Shown here: positions 15,363 through 24,730 of the stretch, one piece after another
How the letters are laid out: each line of letters opens with the position of its first letter
Position numbering within the stretch: the stretch's first letter is position 1
Assembly: GCA_964393865.1 (NCBI GenBank)
Contig: CAYMUW010000009.1
Location: 1 to 64,000, forward strand
DNA length: 64,000 bases
Origin: Suilimivivens sp964393865
Lineage (GTDB): Bacteria; Bacillota; Clostridia; Lachnospirales; Lachnospiraceae
Direction of reading: 5' to 3'
Notes under the pieces: model-generated
The model's input: only the letters and a program-made list of their open reading frames with translations
Databases searched by the model: none
Told to the model about the DNA's origin: nothing
Position numbers and translations under genes: made by a program

Positions 15363-17438
15363 ATGGCAAAGTATCTGGTAATTGTGGAATCACCTGCCAA
15401 AGTAAAGACGATCAAAAAATTTTTGGGCGCAAATTATGAGGTTGCGGCCAGCAACGGGCATGTTCGTGATTTGCCAAAAAGTCAAATGGGAATTGATGTT
15501 GAGCATGACTATGAGCCCAAGTATATTACGATTCGTGGAAAAGGGGATGTATTAGCCAATTTGAGAAAAGAGGTTAAAAAAGCCGAAAAGATTTATCTGG
15601 CAACTGACCCGGACCGTGAAGGAGAAGCAATATCATGGCATCTTTTAAAGGCCTTGAAGCTTGAGGATAAAAAGGTCTACCGTATTACCTTTAATGAGAT
15701 TACCAAAAATGCGGTGAAGGAATCCCTGAAAAATGCCAGAGAAATCAATATGGATCTGGTGGATGCCCAGCAGGCAAGACGTGTTCTTGACAGAATGGTG
15801 GGCTATCGGATTTCTCCTCTTTTGTGGGCCAAGGTAAAAAGAGGCTTAAGCGCAGGAAGAGTGCAGTCCGTAGCGCTGCGTATTATTTGTGACAGGGAGG
15901 ATGAAATCAGTAGTTTTATCCCGGAGGAGTATTGGACACTGGATGCGTCTTTAAGCGTGCCGGGGGAAAAGAAGCCTTTGATTGCCAGGTATTACGGCAG
16001 GAACGGACAGAAGGTATCTATCTCATCCAAGGAAGAGCTGGATGCCATTGTTCAGGATGTTAATAAGGCTAAATTTGTTATCAGTGAGGTGAAAAAGGGC
16101 GAAAGAACCAAAAAGGCACCCCTTCCCTTTACCACATCTACGCTGCAGCAGGAGGCCAGTAAGGTGCTGAATTTCTCCACGCAAAAGACTATGCGGCTGG
16201 CACAGCAGCTTTATGAAGGCGTTGAGATTAAAGGCGGTGGGACCATAGGTCTTATTACTTATCTGCGTACGGATTCCATCAGAGTATCCGACGAAGCGGA
16301 AGCTATGGCGGAAGAATATATTACGAAAAAATACGGACAGAAGTATGCGGCAGGAAAGACGCAGGCGGTTGCAAAGGGTAAGAAAATTCAGGATGCCCAT
16401 GAGGCCATTCGCCCTACAGATATTAACAGAAATCCCCTTGAATTGAAAGAATCCTTATCGAGGGATCAGTTCAGGCTGTATCAGCTGATTTGGAAGCGTT
16501 TTACTGCCAGCAGGATGCAGGCGGTCAAGTATGAAACGACTTCCATCAAAATACATGCGAATGAACATCGGTTTACGGTGGCAGCATCCAGACTGCTTTT
16601 TGACGGCTTTATGAGCGTTTATACCCAGGAAGAGGATAAGGAAGAGGAAAATACACTGGTGAAAGGTGTGGAGGCAGGAACAGAGCTTGTGCTGAAGGAA
16701 TTGGAGGAAAAGCAGCATTTTACCCAGCCTGCGCCTCATTATACGGAGGCTTCTTTGGTTCGGGCCCTGGAGGAACTGGGCATCGGACGTCCCAGTACCT
16801 ATGCGCCTACCATTACAACTATTTTGGCCAGAAGATATGTAATTAAGGAAAACAAAAATCTGTATGTAACGGAACTGGGTGAGGTGGTCAACAATATTAT
16901 GAAGGAGGCTTTCCCCAGTATTGTTGATGTGAATTTTACTGCCAATATGGAGGCTCTTCTTGACGGTGTGGAAGAGGGAACCGTTAACTGGAAGACAGTG
17001 GTTGCCAATTTTTACCCGGATCTGGATGAGGCAGTGCAGATTGCGGAGAAGGAACTGAAAGAAGTTGATATTGCGGATGAGGTTTCCGATGAGACCTGTG
17101 AGCTTTGTGGAAGACAGATGGTGATTAAATATGGTCCCCACGGGCGGTTTCTTGCATGCCCCGGTTTCCCGGAATGCAGAAATACCAAACCTTATTACGA
17201 AAAGATCGGTGTGGCCTGTCCGAAGTGCGGCAAGGATATTGTTCTGAAAAAGACCAGAAAAGGCAGAAAATATTATGGCTGTGTGAACAATCCGGAGTGT
17301 GATTTTATGGTATGGCAGAAGCCTTCGGGTGGAAAGTGCCCCAATTGCGGTTCTTTGCTTCTTCATAAAGGAAGCAGGCTTGCCTGCATGGACAGCAGCT
17401 GCGGCTATGTGACTGCAAATGTGGAAACTGACAAATAA
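15363..17438 (+). CDS. topA: DNA topoisomerase I (type IA)
   Basis: This 691-residue enzyme relaxes negative supercoils. The Toprim domain starts at once (KYLVIVESPAKVKTIKKFLG, then DPDREGEAI), the catalytic Tyr is Y300 in LITYLRTDS, and three C-terminal Cys4 zinc-ribbon repeats are visible (CELCG...CPGFPEC, CPKCG...CVNNPEC, CPNCG...CMDSSC). The start is ATG 15363 behind AGGGGAAATGAG. It is preceded by its own promoter (15289-15317). The order dprA-...-topA-codY-flgB matches Firmicutes. Confidence 0.97.
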   Translation: MAKYLVIVESPAKVKTIKKFLGANYEVAASNGHVRDLPKSQMGIDVEHDYEPKYITIRGKGDVLANLRKEVKKAEKIYLATDPDREGEAISWHLLKALKLEDKKVYRITFNEITKNAVKESLKNAREINMDLVDAQQARRVLDRMVGYRISPLLWAKVKRGLSAGRVQSVALRIICDREDEISSFIPEEYWTLDASLSVPGEKKPLIARYYGRNGQKVSISSKEELDAIVQDVNKAKFVISEVKKGERTKKAPLPFTTSTLQQEASKVLNFSTQKTMRLAQQLYEGVEIKGGGTIGLITYLRTDSIRVSDEAEAMAEEYITKKYGQKYAAGKTQAVAKGKKIQDAHEAIRPTDINRNPLELKESLSRDQFRLYQLIWKRFTASRMQAVKYETTSIKIHANEHRFTVAASRLLFDGFMSVYTQEEDKEEENTLVKGVEAGTELVLKELEEKQHFTQPAPHYTEASLVRALEELGIGRPSTYAPTITTILARRYVIKENKNLYVTELGEVVNNIMKEAFPSIVDVNFTANMEALLDGVEEGTVNWKTVVANFYPDLDEAVQIAEKELKEVDIADEVSDETCELCGRQMVIKYGPHGRFLACPGFPECRNTKPYYEKIGVACPKCGKDIVLKKTRKGRKYYGCVNNPECDFMVWQKPSGGKCPNCGSLLLHKGSRLACMDSSCGYVTANVETDK

Positions 17439-17449
17439 TTCAGAAAATT
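17435..17449 (+). promoter_or_regulatory. Candidate CodY-binding box upstream of codY
   Basis: ATAATTCAGAAAATT matches 12 of 15 positions of the CodY consensus AATTTTCWGAAAATT, including the whole central and right half. It overlaps the topA stop codon and lies about 43 bp upstream of the codY -35 element, a position suited to autoregulation. The site is predicted only from the pattern. Confidence 0.35.
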
Positions 17450-17491
17450 TGGGCAAATTAATAAAATTATATGGAAATTCTTGTCTGGTGA

Positions 17492-17520
17492 TTGAAATTG
17501 CTGCAATCCTGTGATACAAT
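17492..17520 (+). promoter_or_regulatory. Sigma-A promoter for codY
   Basis: TTGAAA (17492-17497), a 17-bp spacer and TACAAT (17515-17520) lie 31 bp before the codY start codon. Both hexamers are close to consensus. Confidence 0.75.
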
Positions 17521-17550
17521 GGACTAAACAGGTTTTATGGGAGGGGAAGC

Positions 17551-18339
17551 ATGAGCAGCGTACAGTTACTGGATAAAACCAGGAAGATCGGTAAACTTTT
17601 ACACAACAATAATTCCAGCAAGGTTGTATTTAATGATATTTGTTCCGTGCTGTGCGAAATCTTATCCTCCAATGTGCTTGTAATCAGCAAAAAAGGCAAG
17701 GTTTTAGGCGTAGGAGACTGCGAGGGCGTGGATTCCATTACGGAGCTTATTGTGGAACAGGTTGGCGGTTTTATTGACGCGATGCTCAACGAAAGGCTTC
17801 TTGCCATTCTTTCAACCAAGGAGAATGTCAATCTGGAGACGCTGGGCTTTGAAGAGGGCGATGTGAAGCGCTTTCAGGCAATCATTACCCCTATTGAAAT
17901 CGCAGGAGAGAGATTGGGTACTCTGTTTATTTATAAGTGTGCACAGCAGTATGATATTGATGATATTATTCTCTGCGAATACGGAACTACGGTTGTGGGA
18001 CTGGAAATGCTTCGTGCGGTGAATGAGGAAAGTGCTGAGGAGAGCCGTAAGCTTGCGGTAATTAAATCGGCAATCAACACCCTGTCTTATTCGGAGATGG
18101 AGGCAGTGGTACATATTTTTGAGGAGCTGGGTGGTATGGAGGGCATACTGGTAGCCAGCAAGATTGCTGACAGGGTTGGAATTACCCGCTCCGTGATTGT
18201 CAATGCCCTGCGCAAATTTGAAAGCGCCGGCGTGATTGAATCCCGTTCCTCCGGAATGAAGGGAACCTATATTAAGGTGCTTAACGATATGGTTTTTGAG
18301 GAAGTGGAAAAGCTCAAAAAAGACAAGAATATGAAGTGA
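17551..18339 (+). CDS. codY: Global transcriptional regulator CodY (GTP and branched-chain amino acid sensing)
   Basis: This 262-residue protein has an N-terminal GAF domain (residues 1-150), starting SSVQLLDKTRKIGKLL, that binds isoleucine/valine and affects DNA binding together with GTP, and a C-terminal winged helix-turn-helix with ASKIADRVGITRSVIVNALR (about 205-225). CodY represses or activates nutrient, motility and sporulation genes on entry into stationary phase. The start is ATG 17551 with GGGAGGGGAA at 17539-17548. A CodY-like box precedes its promoter, and a terminator separates it from the flagellar operon. Confidence 0.96.
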   Translation: MSSVQLLDKTRKIGKLLHNNNSSKVVFNDICSVLCEILSSNVLVISKKGKVLGVGDCEGVDSITELIVEQVGGFIDAMLNERLLAILSTKENVNLETLGFEEGDVKRFQAIITPIEIAGERLGTLFIYKCAQQYDIDDIILCEYGTTVVGLEMLRAVNEESAEESRKLAVIKSAINTLSYSEMEAVVHIFEELGGMEGILVASKIADRVGITRSVIVNALRKFESAGVIESRSSGMKGTYIKVLNDMVFEEVEKLKKDKNMK

Positions 18340-18393
18340 TTTTTTAGTGTAAATGATAAGTAAATAGATGGAATAATGGATTATTCAAGGGTT

Positions 18394-18429
18394 AAAAGGA
18401 TTTATGAAATTTTCATGGGTCCTTTTTGT
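18394..18429 (+). terminator. Rho-independent terminator after codY
   Basis: The stem AAAAGGATTTATGAAA (18394-18409) pairs with TTTCATGGGTCCTTTT, with three T-G pairs, and ends in a T tract (18423-18427). It lies 55 bp after the codY stop and would separate codY from the flagellar operon. Confidence 0.65.
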
Positions 18430-18540
18430 CTTTTTCAAAATGAGCAAATTCAACACGAAAATTTATATATTGCGGTTGCAATGTGCGAAATGCACGATAT
18501 ATAGTGTTTTGTGATTTTTGAACGTTTTTTTTAAAAGACC

Positions 18541-18568
18541 TTGTTTTTTTAATCAAATAATCTATAAT
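18541..18568 (+). promoter_or_regulatory. Sigma-A-like promoter for the flagellar operon
   Basis: TTGTTT (18541-18546), a 16-bp spacer and TATAAT (18563-18568) lie 75 bp before flgB. The -10 is perfect and the -35 is partial. No other promoter of this quality is seen in the roughly 210-bp AT-rich gap between the codY terminator and flgB, so it is the best candidate to drive the whole operon. Confidence 0.6.
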
Positions 18569-18643
18569 GGAATAAGGTAGGAATAGTGTGCCCCGAAAAA
18601 TGTCTTTTTTGGAAGACAGTGTTCGGAAGAAAGGAGCTGTAAA

Positions 18644-19033
18644 ATGCTTAACAGTAACGTCTTTGATTATGTAAATGTACTGGGGAAGGCAGCGGATGCA
18701 TCATGGCAGAGAAATGAACTTCTTTCCAATAATCTTGCAAACGTTGACACACCGGGATATAAGAGGCAGGATATTGATTTTGAATCGCAGCTTCGCCGTG
18801 CACTGGGCAATTCCAGATATGAAACGGTAGACAGCAAGGTGTCGCATTTGACCAGTACGGAGCTGGAAGGCAGAGTATATACGGATTCGGCTAATTATTC
18901 CTACAGGCTTGACGGTAATAACGTAGATATTGATACGGAAAGTGTGGAGCTGGCATCCAACCAGATTAAGTATAACGGTTTGATTTCCAGTATTAATCAG
19001 GAATTCAGCAACCTGAAACTGGTGATGAAATAA
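18644..19033 (+). CDS. flgB: Flagellar basal-body rod protein FlgB
   Basis: This 129-residue proximal rod protein lies at the head of the large flagellar operon. It carries the N-terminal rod/hook signature NELLSNNLANVDTPGYKRQD (residues 25-44), which forms part of the coiled coil that builds the axial rod. A low-complexity loop and a C-terminal helix follow. The start is ATG 18644, with AAAGGAGCTG at 18631-18640. FlgC follows 13 bp later. Confidence 0.95.
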   Translation: MLNSNVFDYVNVLGKAADASWQRNELLSNNLANVDTPGYKRQDIDFESQLRRALGNSRYETVDSKVSHLTSTELEGRVYTDSANYSYRLDGNNVDIDTESVELASNQIKYNGLISSINQEFSNLKLVMK

Positions 19034-19046
19034 AGGGGGAGCTTAA

Positions 19047-19493
19047 ATGAGTATTTTTAATTCTTTTGAAATTAACGCATCCGGAATGACCGCACAGCGT
19101 TACCGGATGGATATTATTTCTGAAAACGTAGCCAATGCCAATACTACCAGAACGCAGGACGGAACGCCTTACAGACGTAAGGTGGTGACTTTTGAGGAAC
19201 GCGGCCAGAAGGTGGGAAGCTTTAGCAGCTATCTTGGCAGTGCGAGAAGTGCATATCAGGGACAAGGTGTCAGAGTGGGATCGGTGGAGGAGGACACTTG
19301 GACACAGATGAATATGGTTTATGACCCTTCACATCCGGATGCGGACGAAAACGGTTATGTGCTGTATCCCAATGTAAATATTGTTACGGAAATGACCAAC
19401 CTGATTGATGCAAGCCGTTCCTACGAGGCCAATGCAACAGCTTTTAATGCAAGCAAGAGCATTGCCATGAAGGGACTTGAAATGAGCAGTTAG
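19047..19493 (+). CDS. flgC: Flagellar basal-body rod protein FlgC
   Basis: This 148-residue rod protein has the conserved N-terminal motif SGMTAQRYRMDIISENVANA (residues 11-30) followed by DGTPYRRKVVTFEE, and ends with the rod C-terminal helix VTEMTNLIDASRSYEANATA. The start is ATG 19047 after AAGGGGGAGC. It stacks on FlgB in the proximal rod. Confidence 0.95.
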   Translation: MSIFNSFEINASGMTAQRYRMDIISENVANANTTRTQDGTPYRRKVVTFEERGQKVGSFSSYLGSARSAYQGQGVRVGSVEEDTWTQMNMVYDPSHPDADENGYVLYPNVNIVTEMTNLIDASRSYEANATAFNASKSIAMKGLEMSS

Positions 19494-19522
19494 TCATAAT
19501 TTTGGAAAGGCGGGATACATAA

Positions 19523-19840
19523 GTGGATATTTCATCTTTTTATAACATATCTTCCGGGGCGATCAGAGAGGCAATTGACAATTCCAGAATTGCAGGACAG
19601 ACGGAGTCCACCGGAGAATTTGCCAGTCTTTTTGACAAGGCGATTGAAAATCTGAATACAACCAACTCTTATCTTTCCGATGCGGAGAACGAAGAACTGC
19701 GGTGGGCGCTGGGAGAGACGGAAAATACGCATGAGCTTACCATTGCATTGCAGAAGGCATCCACTGCATTATCTTATACAGTTGCGGTACGGGATAAATT
19801 TTTAGAGGCCTATAAAGAAATTATGCAGATGCAGATATAA
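19523..19840 (+). CDS. fliE: Flagellar hook-basal body complex protein FliE
   Basis: This 105-residue protein links the MS ring (FliF) to the rod. The C-terminal half has the family pattern HELTIALQKASTALSYTVAV then RDKFLEAYKEIMQMQI. The start is GTG 19523, preceded by GGAAAGGCGGG (19503-19513). It lies between flgC and fliF, as in most flagellar operons. Confidence 0.93.
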   Translation: MDISSFYNISSGAIREAIDNSRIAGQTESTGEFASLFDKAIENLNTTNSYLSDAENEELRWALGETENTHELTIALQKASTALSYTVAVRDKFLEAYKEIMQMQI

Positions 19841-19868
19841 GGGCTAGGAGCAGCAGGGGAATATAAAT

Positions 19869-21467
19869 ATGGCAGATAGATTGAAGGAGCTTTTAAACAA
19901 GATTCTCGAATGGTGGAATAAGTTTTCTACGAAACAAAAAACTTTCATCATTTCAGCGGGGGCGGGAATTATCCTTGCTCTTGTTATTTTGGTTGCCATT
20001 TTGACCAGACCGCAATACACCGTGCTTTTAAACTGCAGCAGCCAGAAGGAGGCGGCAGAGGTGTCAGAGCTTTTGGAAGCGGAAGGTTTGGATTATCAGG
20101 TATCTAATGATGCATACCAGATTAAAATCAACAAAAATCAGGAGTCGGAGGCAACTCTTCTTCTTGCGGCCAATGATATTCAGTCCTATGCTTATACCAT
20201 TGACCAGGTGACGGATGGAGGCTTTTCCACTACGGAGGCTGATAAGCAGAAACGCTACGAGCTGTATCTGGAAAGCCGTATGGCCAATGATATTCTGACA
20301 ATGTTTACCCAGGTAAAAAGTGCTGTTGTGGATTATTATCTGCCGGAGCAGGACGGAACGTTGATTGCTTCCAAGGAGGATTCTTCCGCTACGATCGTGC
20401 TAGAGCTGGAGGATGAAATGAGCACAGAGGTGGCAGCGGGGATAGCCAAAGCGGTTTCTGTTGCGATGGGGAATAAAACTCCTGAAAATGTAGTTATTAT
20501 GGATACTGAGGGGAATACCCTCTATTCAGGTGATGACAGCTACAGTGCAACAGGTACGGCAAGCAATCAGCTCAGTGTGAAATCCCAGTGGGAAACAAAG
20601 ATTAAAAATGAGGTTAGACAGGTGCTTCTTGGAACCAATGAATTTGACAAGGTGGAAGTAGCTGTCAATTTGGATTTGGATTTTTCCTCTTCAACAGTGA
20701 GAGATCATGAATACTATGTGCCTGACGGGAATTCCCAGGGGTATCTGTCATCCAGCAGAACCTACAGCTCCTCATCCGAAAACGGAAGCGGAGAGGTTCC
20801 GGGTACGGATTCCAACGGCGAGGTGGAATACGAGTATCAGGACAATGCGGAAAGCAGTGCTGAGACTACCGAGGAGGAATACAATTATCTTCCCGGGGAA
20901 CGTATTACGGATAAGGAAGTGCCTCCAGGAACGATTAATTATGACGTGTCCTCTTTATCCCTTGCTGCTACCACTATGAATATGGTGCGGGAAGAGGACG
21001 TGAAGGCGCAGGGGCTTCTGGACGGTATTACATGGGAAGAGTATAAGCTTGCCAATGCAGGACAGACACAGATAGCCGTGCCTGATGAATTGTATCAGGT
21101 GGTTTCCAAGGCCACAGGATTTCCGGTGGAGAATATTGCTATTGTGGCATATTCTGAAAACGTATTTTTTGATAAAGAAGGTCTTAATATATCAGGCTCT
21201 GATGTAATGCAGATTGCTTTAATAGTGGTCATTTTGGCGCTGCTTGCTTTTGTGGTGCTTAGAAGCATGCGCTCCGACAAGCGTACGGAGCAGCCGGAGG
21301 AGCTTTCGGTGGAGACGCTGCTTCAATCGCAGCCGGAGCTTGAACTGGAGGATCTGGGAATGGAACAGATATCTGAGACCAGAAAGCTGATAGAAAAATT
21401 TGTAGATGAGAACCCCGAGGCGGCAGCCAGCCTTTTGCGCAACTGGCTGAATGAGGAATGGGGTTAA
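19869..21467 (+). CDS. fliF: Flagellar MS-ring protein FliF
   Basis: This 532-residue protein builds the MS ring and the export-gate scaffold. It has two membrane segments, near residues 25-46 (FIISAGAGIILALVILVAIL) and 440-462 (VMQIALIVVILALLAFVVL), with the periplasmic ring-building domains between, and a C-terminal cytoplasmic tail (EETRKLIEKFVDENPEAAAS) that binds FliG. A Ser/Glu-rich insert (about 285-335) occurs in the central domain. The start is ATG 19869. Length is in the usual 500-560 range. Confidence 0.96.
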   Translation: MADRLKELLNKILEWWNKFSTKQKTFIISAGAGIILALVILVAILTRPQYTVLLNCSSQKEAAEVSELLEAEGLDYQVSNDAYQIKINKNQESEATLLLAANDIQSYAYTIDQVTDGGFSTTEADKQKRYELYLESRMANDILTMFTQVKSAVVDYYLPEQDGTLIASKEDSSATIVLELEDEMSTEVAAGIAKAVSVAMGNKTPENVVIMDTEGNTLYSGDDSYSATGTASNQLSVKSQWETKIKNEVRQVLLGTNEFDKVEVAVNLDLDFSSSTVRDHEYYVPDGNSQGYLSSSRTYSSSSENGSGEVPGTDSNGEVEYEYQDNAESSAETTEEEYNYLPGERITDKEVPPGTINYDVSSLSLAATTMNMVREEDVKAQGLLDGITWEEYKLANAGQTQIAVPDELYQVVSKATGFPVENIAIVAYSENVFFDKEGLNISGSDVMQIALIVVILALLAFVVLRSMRSDKRTEQPEELSVETLLQSQPELELEDLGMEQISETRKLIEKFVDENPEAAASLLRNWLNEEWG

Positions 21468-21500
21468 AAGTGTAAAATACGGTTTGGGGAGGAAAAGGGT

Positions 21501-22517
21501 ATGCCCAGATATTCCGAGGATAAAATATCAGGACTTCAAAAGGCTGCAATTCTCTTGATTGTATTAGGTCCGGAAAAGTCTGCAACAATCTTTAAGCATT
21601 TGAAGGAAGAAGAAATAGAAGAACTGACATTGGAAATTGCAAATACAAGAAGTGTTACCCCGCAGGTAAAGGAAGAGATCATTGATGAATTTTATCAGGT
21701 GTGCCTTGCCCAGCAGTATATAGCTGAGGGAGGTATTTCTTATGCCAAGGAGCTTCTGGAAAAGGCTCTGGGTTCCGAAAAGGCAATGGATGTAATCGGC
21801 AAGCTGACTGCTTCTCTGCAGGTTAAGCCTTTTGAATTTGTTCGAAAGACGGATGCGGCGCAGCTGCTTAACTTTATTCAGGATGAGCATCCACAGACGA
21901 TTGCGCTTATTTTATCCTATCTCCCGCCTTCACAATCGGCGGCTATTATATCCTCGCTGCCTCCTGACAGACAGGCAGATGTGGCCAAACGTATTGCCAT
22001 AATGGACAGAACCAGCCCGGAGGTGGTTAAGGAGGTGGAAAAGGTGTTGGAGTCGAAGCTTGCATCTTTGGTCAATCAGGATTATACCATTATCGGCGGC
22101 GTGGATGCTGTAGTAGATATTTTGAATACGGTTGACCGCGGTACAGAGAAGCATATTATGGAGACTTTGGAGATCGAAGAACCCGAGCTTGCTGATGAAA
22201 TCAGGAAGAAAATGTTTGTATTTGAAGATATTCTTCTTCTGGATGACCGTGCGATTCAGAGAGTATTGCGTGATGTGGACAATAACGATTTGGCGCTTGC
22301 TCTTAAGGGTGGTAATGAGCAGGTACAGGCTGCAATCTTTAACAATATGTCCAAGCGTCTTGCTGTCATGATTAAGGAAGATATGGAATTTATGGGACCT
22401 GTGCGTATGAAGGATGTTGATGAGGCACAGCAGAAGATTGTAAATATTATCAGAAAATTAGAGGATTCGGGAGAAATTGTCATTTCCAGAGGTGGAGGTG
22501 ACGAGATTATTGTCTAG
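21501..22517 (+). CDS. fliG: Flagellar motor switch protein FliG
   Basis: This 338-residue rotor protein has an N-terminal domain that contacts FliF (KAAILLIVLGPEKSATIFKH), a middle domain containing the EHPQTIA motif (DEHPQTIALILSYLP) that contacts FliM, and a C-terminal torque-generating domain with charged residues that meet MotA (RAIQRVLRDVD, MSKRLAVMIKEDMEF). The start is ATG 21501 with GGGAGGAAAAGGG. It overlaps fliH at its 3' end. Confidence 0.97.
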   Translation: MPRYSEDKISGLQKAAILLIVLGPEKSATIFKHLKEEEIEELTLEIANTRSVTPQVKEEIIDEFYQVCLAQQYIAEGGISYAKELLEKALGSEKAMDVIGKLTASLQVKPFEFVRKTDAAQLLNFIQDEHPQTIALILSYLPPSQSAAIISSLPPDRQADVAKRIAIMDRTSPEVVKEVEKVLESKLASLVNQDYTIIGGVDAVVDILNTVDRGTEKHIMETLEIEEPELADEIRKKMFVFEDILLLDDRAIQRVLRDVDNNDLALALKGGNEQVQAAIFNNMSKRLAVMIKEDMEFMGPVRMKDVDEAQQKIVNIIRKLEDSGEIVISRGGGDEIIV

Positions 22518-23373
22518 TAATTTATTTAAGGCGAGCTGGGTGGTTATCAATGACGATGCTCGTGTGATTGATAGTAATGAATTGGTGGAGCAAAGGCTTC
22601 AAAAGGCCGTCAAAATAAATACGTATCAGGAGCCCTTTCCAGAGGCGGAAGCAGAAAGCGAAGGATTTCAGGCGGGGGTTTCAGCTGATTCGATCGATAC
22701 GCTTTTGGATCCGGACAGTGAAAGGGCCGTGCTAAAAAGCACTTCCATGAAAGAGCTTGACAAAGCCGGGCAGGAACTTCATGCAGCAAAGGAAGAGCTT
22801 GAAAAAGTTAAAGCTGAGACCAAACAGCTGATTCAGGAGACTCAGGCGGAAATGGCCGATCTTCGCGAGAAAACCTTACAGGAGGCCGGTGAGCAGGGTT
22901 ATCAGGACGGCTATCGGCAGGGGATGGAAGAGGTATCGGCACTGCGGGAAGAGTGCGCCGCCAGAGAAAAGCAGCTGGAGCAGGAATATCTTTCCAAAAT
23001 GAAGGAACTGGAACCGGAGTTTGTGGAAAATCTGACCCGGATTTATGAACATATTTTTAAGGTGGATTTAAGTGGATATCATCAGCTTGTGATTTCTCTT
23101 CTCACCGATGCGATGCAGAAGGTGGATGTTACGGGAAATATGATTGTACATGTGGCCGGAGAAGATTATCCGAAGGTGAATGGTGCGAAAACCGAAATGC
23201 TTGAAAGAACGGGCGTGCCGGGAGATAGGGTTGAGATTGTGTCCGACATGACACTGGCACCGTCTCAGTGCATGATAGAAACCGAGAGCGGCGTGTATGA
23301 CTGTTCTCTGGGAACGGAGCTTTCGGAGCTTTCAAAGAAATTGAGATTACTTTCCTATAAGGATGGAAGATAA
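22510..23373 (+). CDS. fliH: Flagellar export ATPase regulator FliH
   Basis: This 287-residue protein has a long coiled-coil region (about 75-165; many Glu/Lys/Gln, e.g. ELHAAKEELEKVKAETKQL) followed by a C-terminal helical FliH/HrpE domain. FliH tethers and inhibits the FliI ATPase. I chose TTG 22510 because a strong GGAGGTGA (22494-22501) lies 8 nt upstream; TTG 22477 and GTG 22498 are in frame but lack usable sites. It overlaps fliG by 8 bp and fliI by 11 bp, showing translational coupling. Confidence 0.85.
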   Translation: MSSNLFKASWVVINDDARVIDSNELVEQRLQKAVKINTYQEPFPEAEAESEGFQAGVSADSIDTLLDPDSERAVLKSTSMKELDKAGQELHAAKEELEKVKAETKQLIQETQAEMADLREKTLQEAGEQGYQDGYRQGMEEVSALREECAAREKQLEQEYLSKMKELEPEFVENLTRIYEHIFKVDLSGYHQLVISLLTDAMQKVDVTGNMIVHVAGEDYPKVNGAKTEMLERTGVPGDRVEIVSDMTLAPSQCMIETESGVYDCSLGTELSELSKKLRLLSYKDGR

Positions 23374-24709
23374 ATTGTTGGTACCGGAAATTGATTTTGG
23401 GAAATACAAAAATGTAATGAATGACAATCTTTTCAAGGTTAAGGGAAAGGTTGTCAATGTAATAGGGCTTACCATAGAATCCGCAGGGCCGGGGGCAAAG
23501 CTGGGTGATATTTGCATGATTTACCCGGGAACAGGGAGTGAAGGCCTGAAACCCACACCGGCAGAGGTGGTGGGCTTTCGAGAGGGTAAAACGCTTTTGA
23601 TGCCGTATCAGGAGGTGGAAGGCATTGGGCCGGGAAGTACCGTGGAGAATACGGGTGCTCCTCTTGTGGTGCGGGTTGATGACAGTCTGCTTGGGCATAC
23701 GCTGGATGGGTTTGGAAACCCTTCGGAGGATATTCCCCTTGTGGGAAAGGAATATTCGGTGGAGGCCAGTCCGCCGGATCCCATGAGCAGAAAGATTATC
23801 AGTGATGTGCTCACCCTTGGGGTAAAGGCGGTGGATGGATTGATTACCGTGGGCAAGGGACAGCGAATTGGAATTTTTGCAGGGTCCGGTGTGGGAAAGT
23901 CCACACTGATGGGAATGTTTGCAAGGAATACCAAAGCGGATATAAATGTGATAGCACTGATTGGCGAACGGGGAAGAGAGGTTCGCGAGTTTATAGAAAG
24001 AGATTTGGGACCGGAGGGGATGAGGCGGTCCGTAGTGGTGGTTGCCACCTCGGACAGACCGGCTCTGGAGCGCAAGAAGGCGGCTCAGACCGCTACCGCT
24101 GTAGCTGAGTATTTCAGGGACCAGGGGAAGGATGTGCTCCTGATGATGGACAATTTAACGCGATTTTCCATGGCTCAGCGTGAGATCGGGCTTGCCAGCG
24201 GAGAACCGCCTGTATCCAGAGGATATCCACCCAGTGTTTATTCCGAAATGCCGAAGCTTTTGGAACGGGCCGGGTGCTCTGATAAGGGGTCTATTACCGG
24301 ACTTTATGCAGTGCTGGTTGACGGTGATGACTTTAATGAGCCGATTACCGACACGGCAAGAAGTATTCTGGACGGGCATATTATGCTGAACAGAAAGCTT
24401 GCCCATAAAAATCATTATCCGGCCGTAGATGTGCTGCAAAGCATATCCAGATGTATGAGCCAGATTGTAGACCGCGAGCATAAAATCTATGCAGGTAAAT
24501 TAAAGAATGTTCTTGCTACTTATAATGAGGCCGAGGATTTGATTAATATCGGAGCCTATAAGGCGGGAAGTAATCCGGGAATTGATTATGCGGTGCAGAA
24601 AATTCAGGAGGTCAACGAATTTTTGATGCAGGATGTAAACGATAAGTTTAGTTATGAGGAAACGCTGGCTCTGCTGAAGGGGATTTTTGATGAAGGCCCT
24701 GACGAGTGA
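23363..24709 (+). CDS. fliI: Flagellum-specific ATPase FliI
   Basis: This 448-residue protein is a member of the F1-ATPase-like family that energises early steps of flagellar export. It has the Walker A AGSGVGKST near residues 173-181, the conserved ALIGERGREVREF, Walker B VLLMMDNLTRF, and the C-terminal part with EVNEFLMQDVN. The start is ATG 23363, overlapping fliH. It works with FliH and FliJ, the next gene. Confidence 0.97.
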   Translation: MEDKLLVPEIDFGKYKNVMNDNLFKVKGKVVNVIGLTIESAGPGAKLGDICMIYPGTGSEGLKPTPAEVVGFREGKTLLMPYQEVEGIGPGSTVENTGAPLVVRVDDSLLGHTLDGFGNPSEDIPLVGKEYSVEASPPDPMSRKIISDVLTLGVKAVDGLITVGKGQRIGIFAGSGVGKSTLMGMFARNTKADINVIALIGERGREVREFIERDLGPEGMRRSVVVVATSDRPALERKKAAQTATAVAEYFRDQGKDVLLMMDNLTRFSMAQREIGLASGEPPVSRGYPPSVYSEMPKLLERAGCSDKGSITGLYAVLVDGDDFNEPITDTARSILDGHIMLNRKLAHKNHYPAVDVLQSISRCMSQIVDREHKIYAGKLKNVLATYNEAEDLINIGAYKAGSNPGIDYAVQKIQEVNEFLMQDVNDKFSYEETLALLKGIFDEGPDE

Positions 24710-24730
24710 TCGACGGAAATGGAGCAGTAA

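Noticed and set aside
16455..17519. Long - strand ORF (354 codons) opposite topA
   Set aside because: It is a shadow of topA in another frame: composition, lack of ribosome binding site and no known motif; topA is certain on the + strand.
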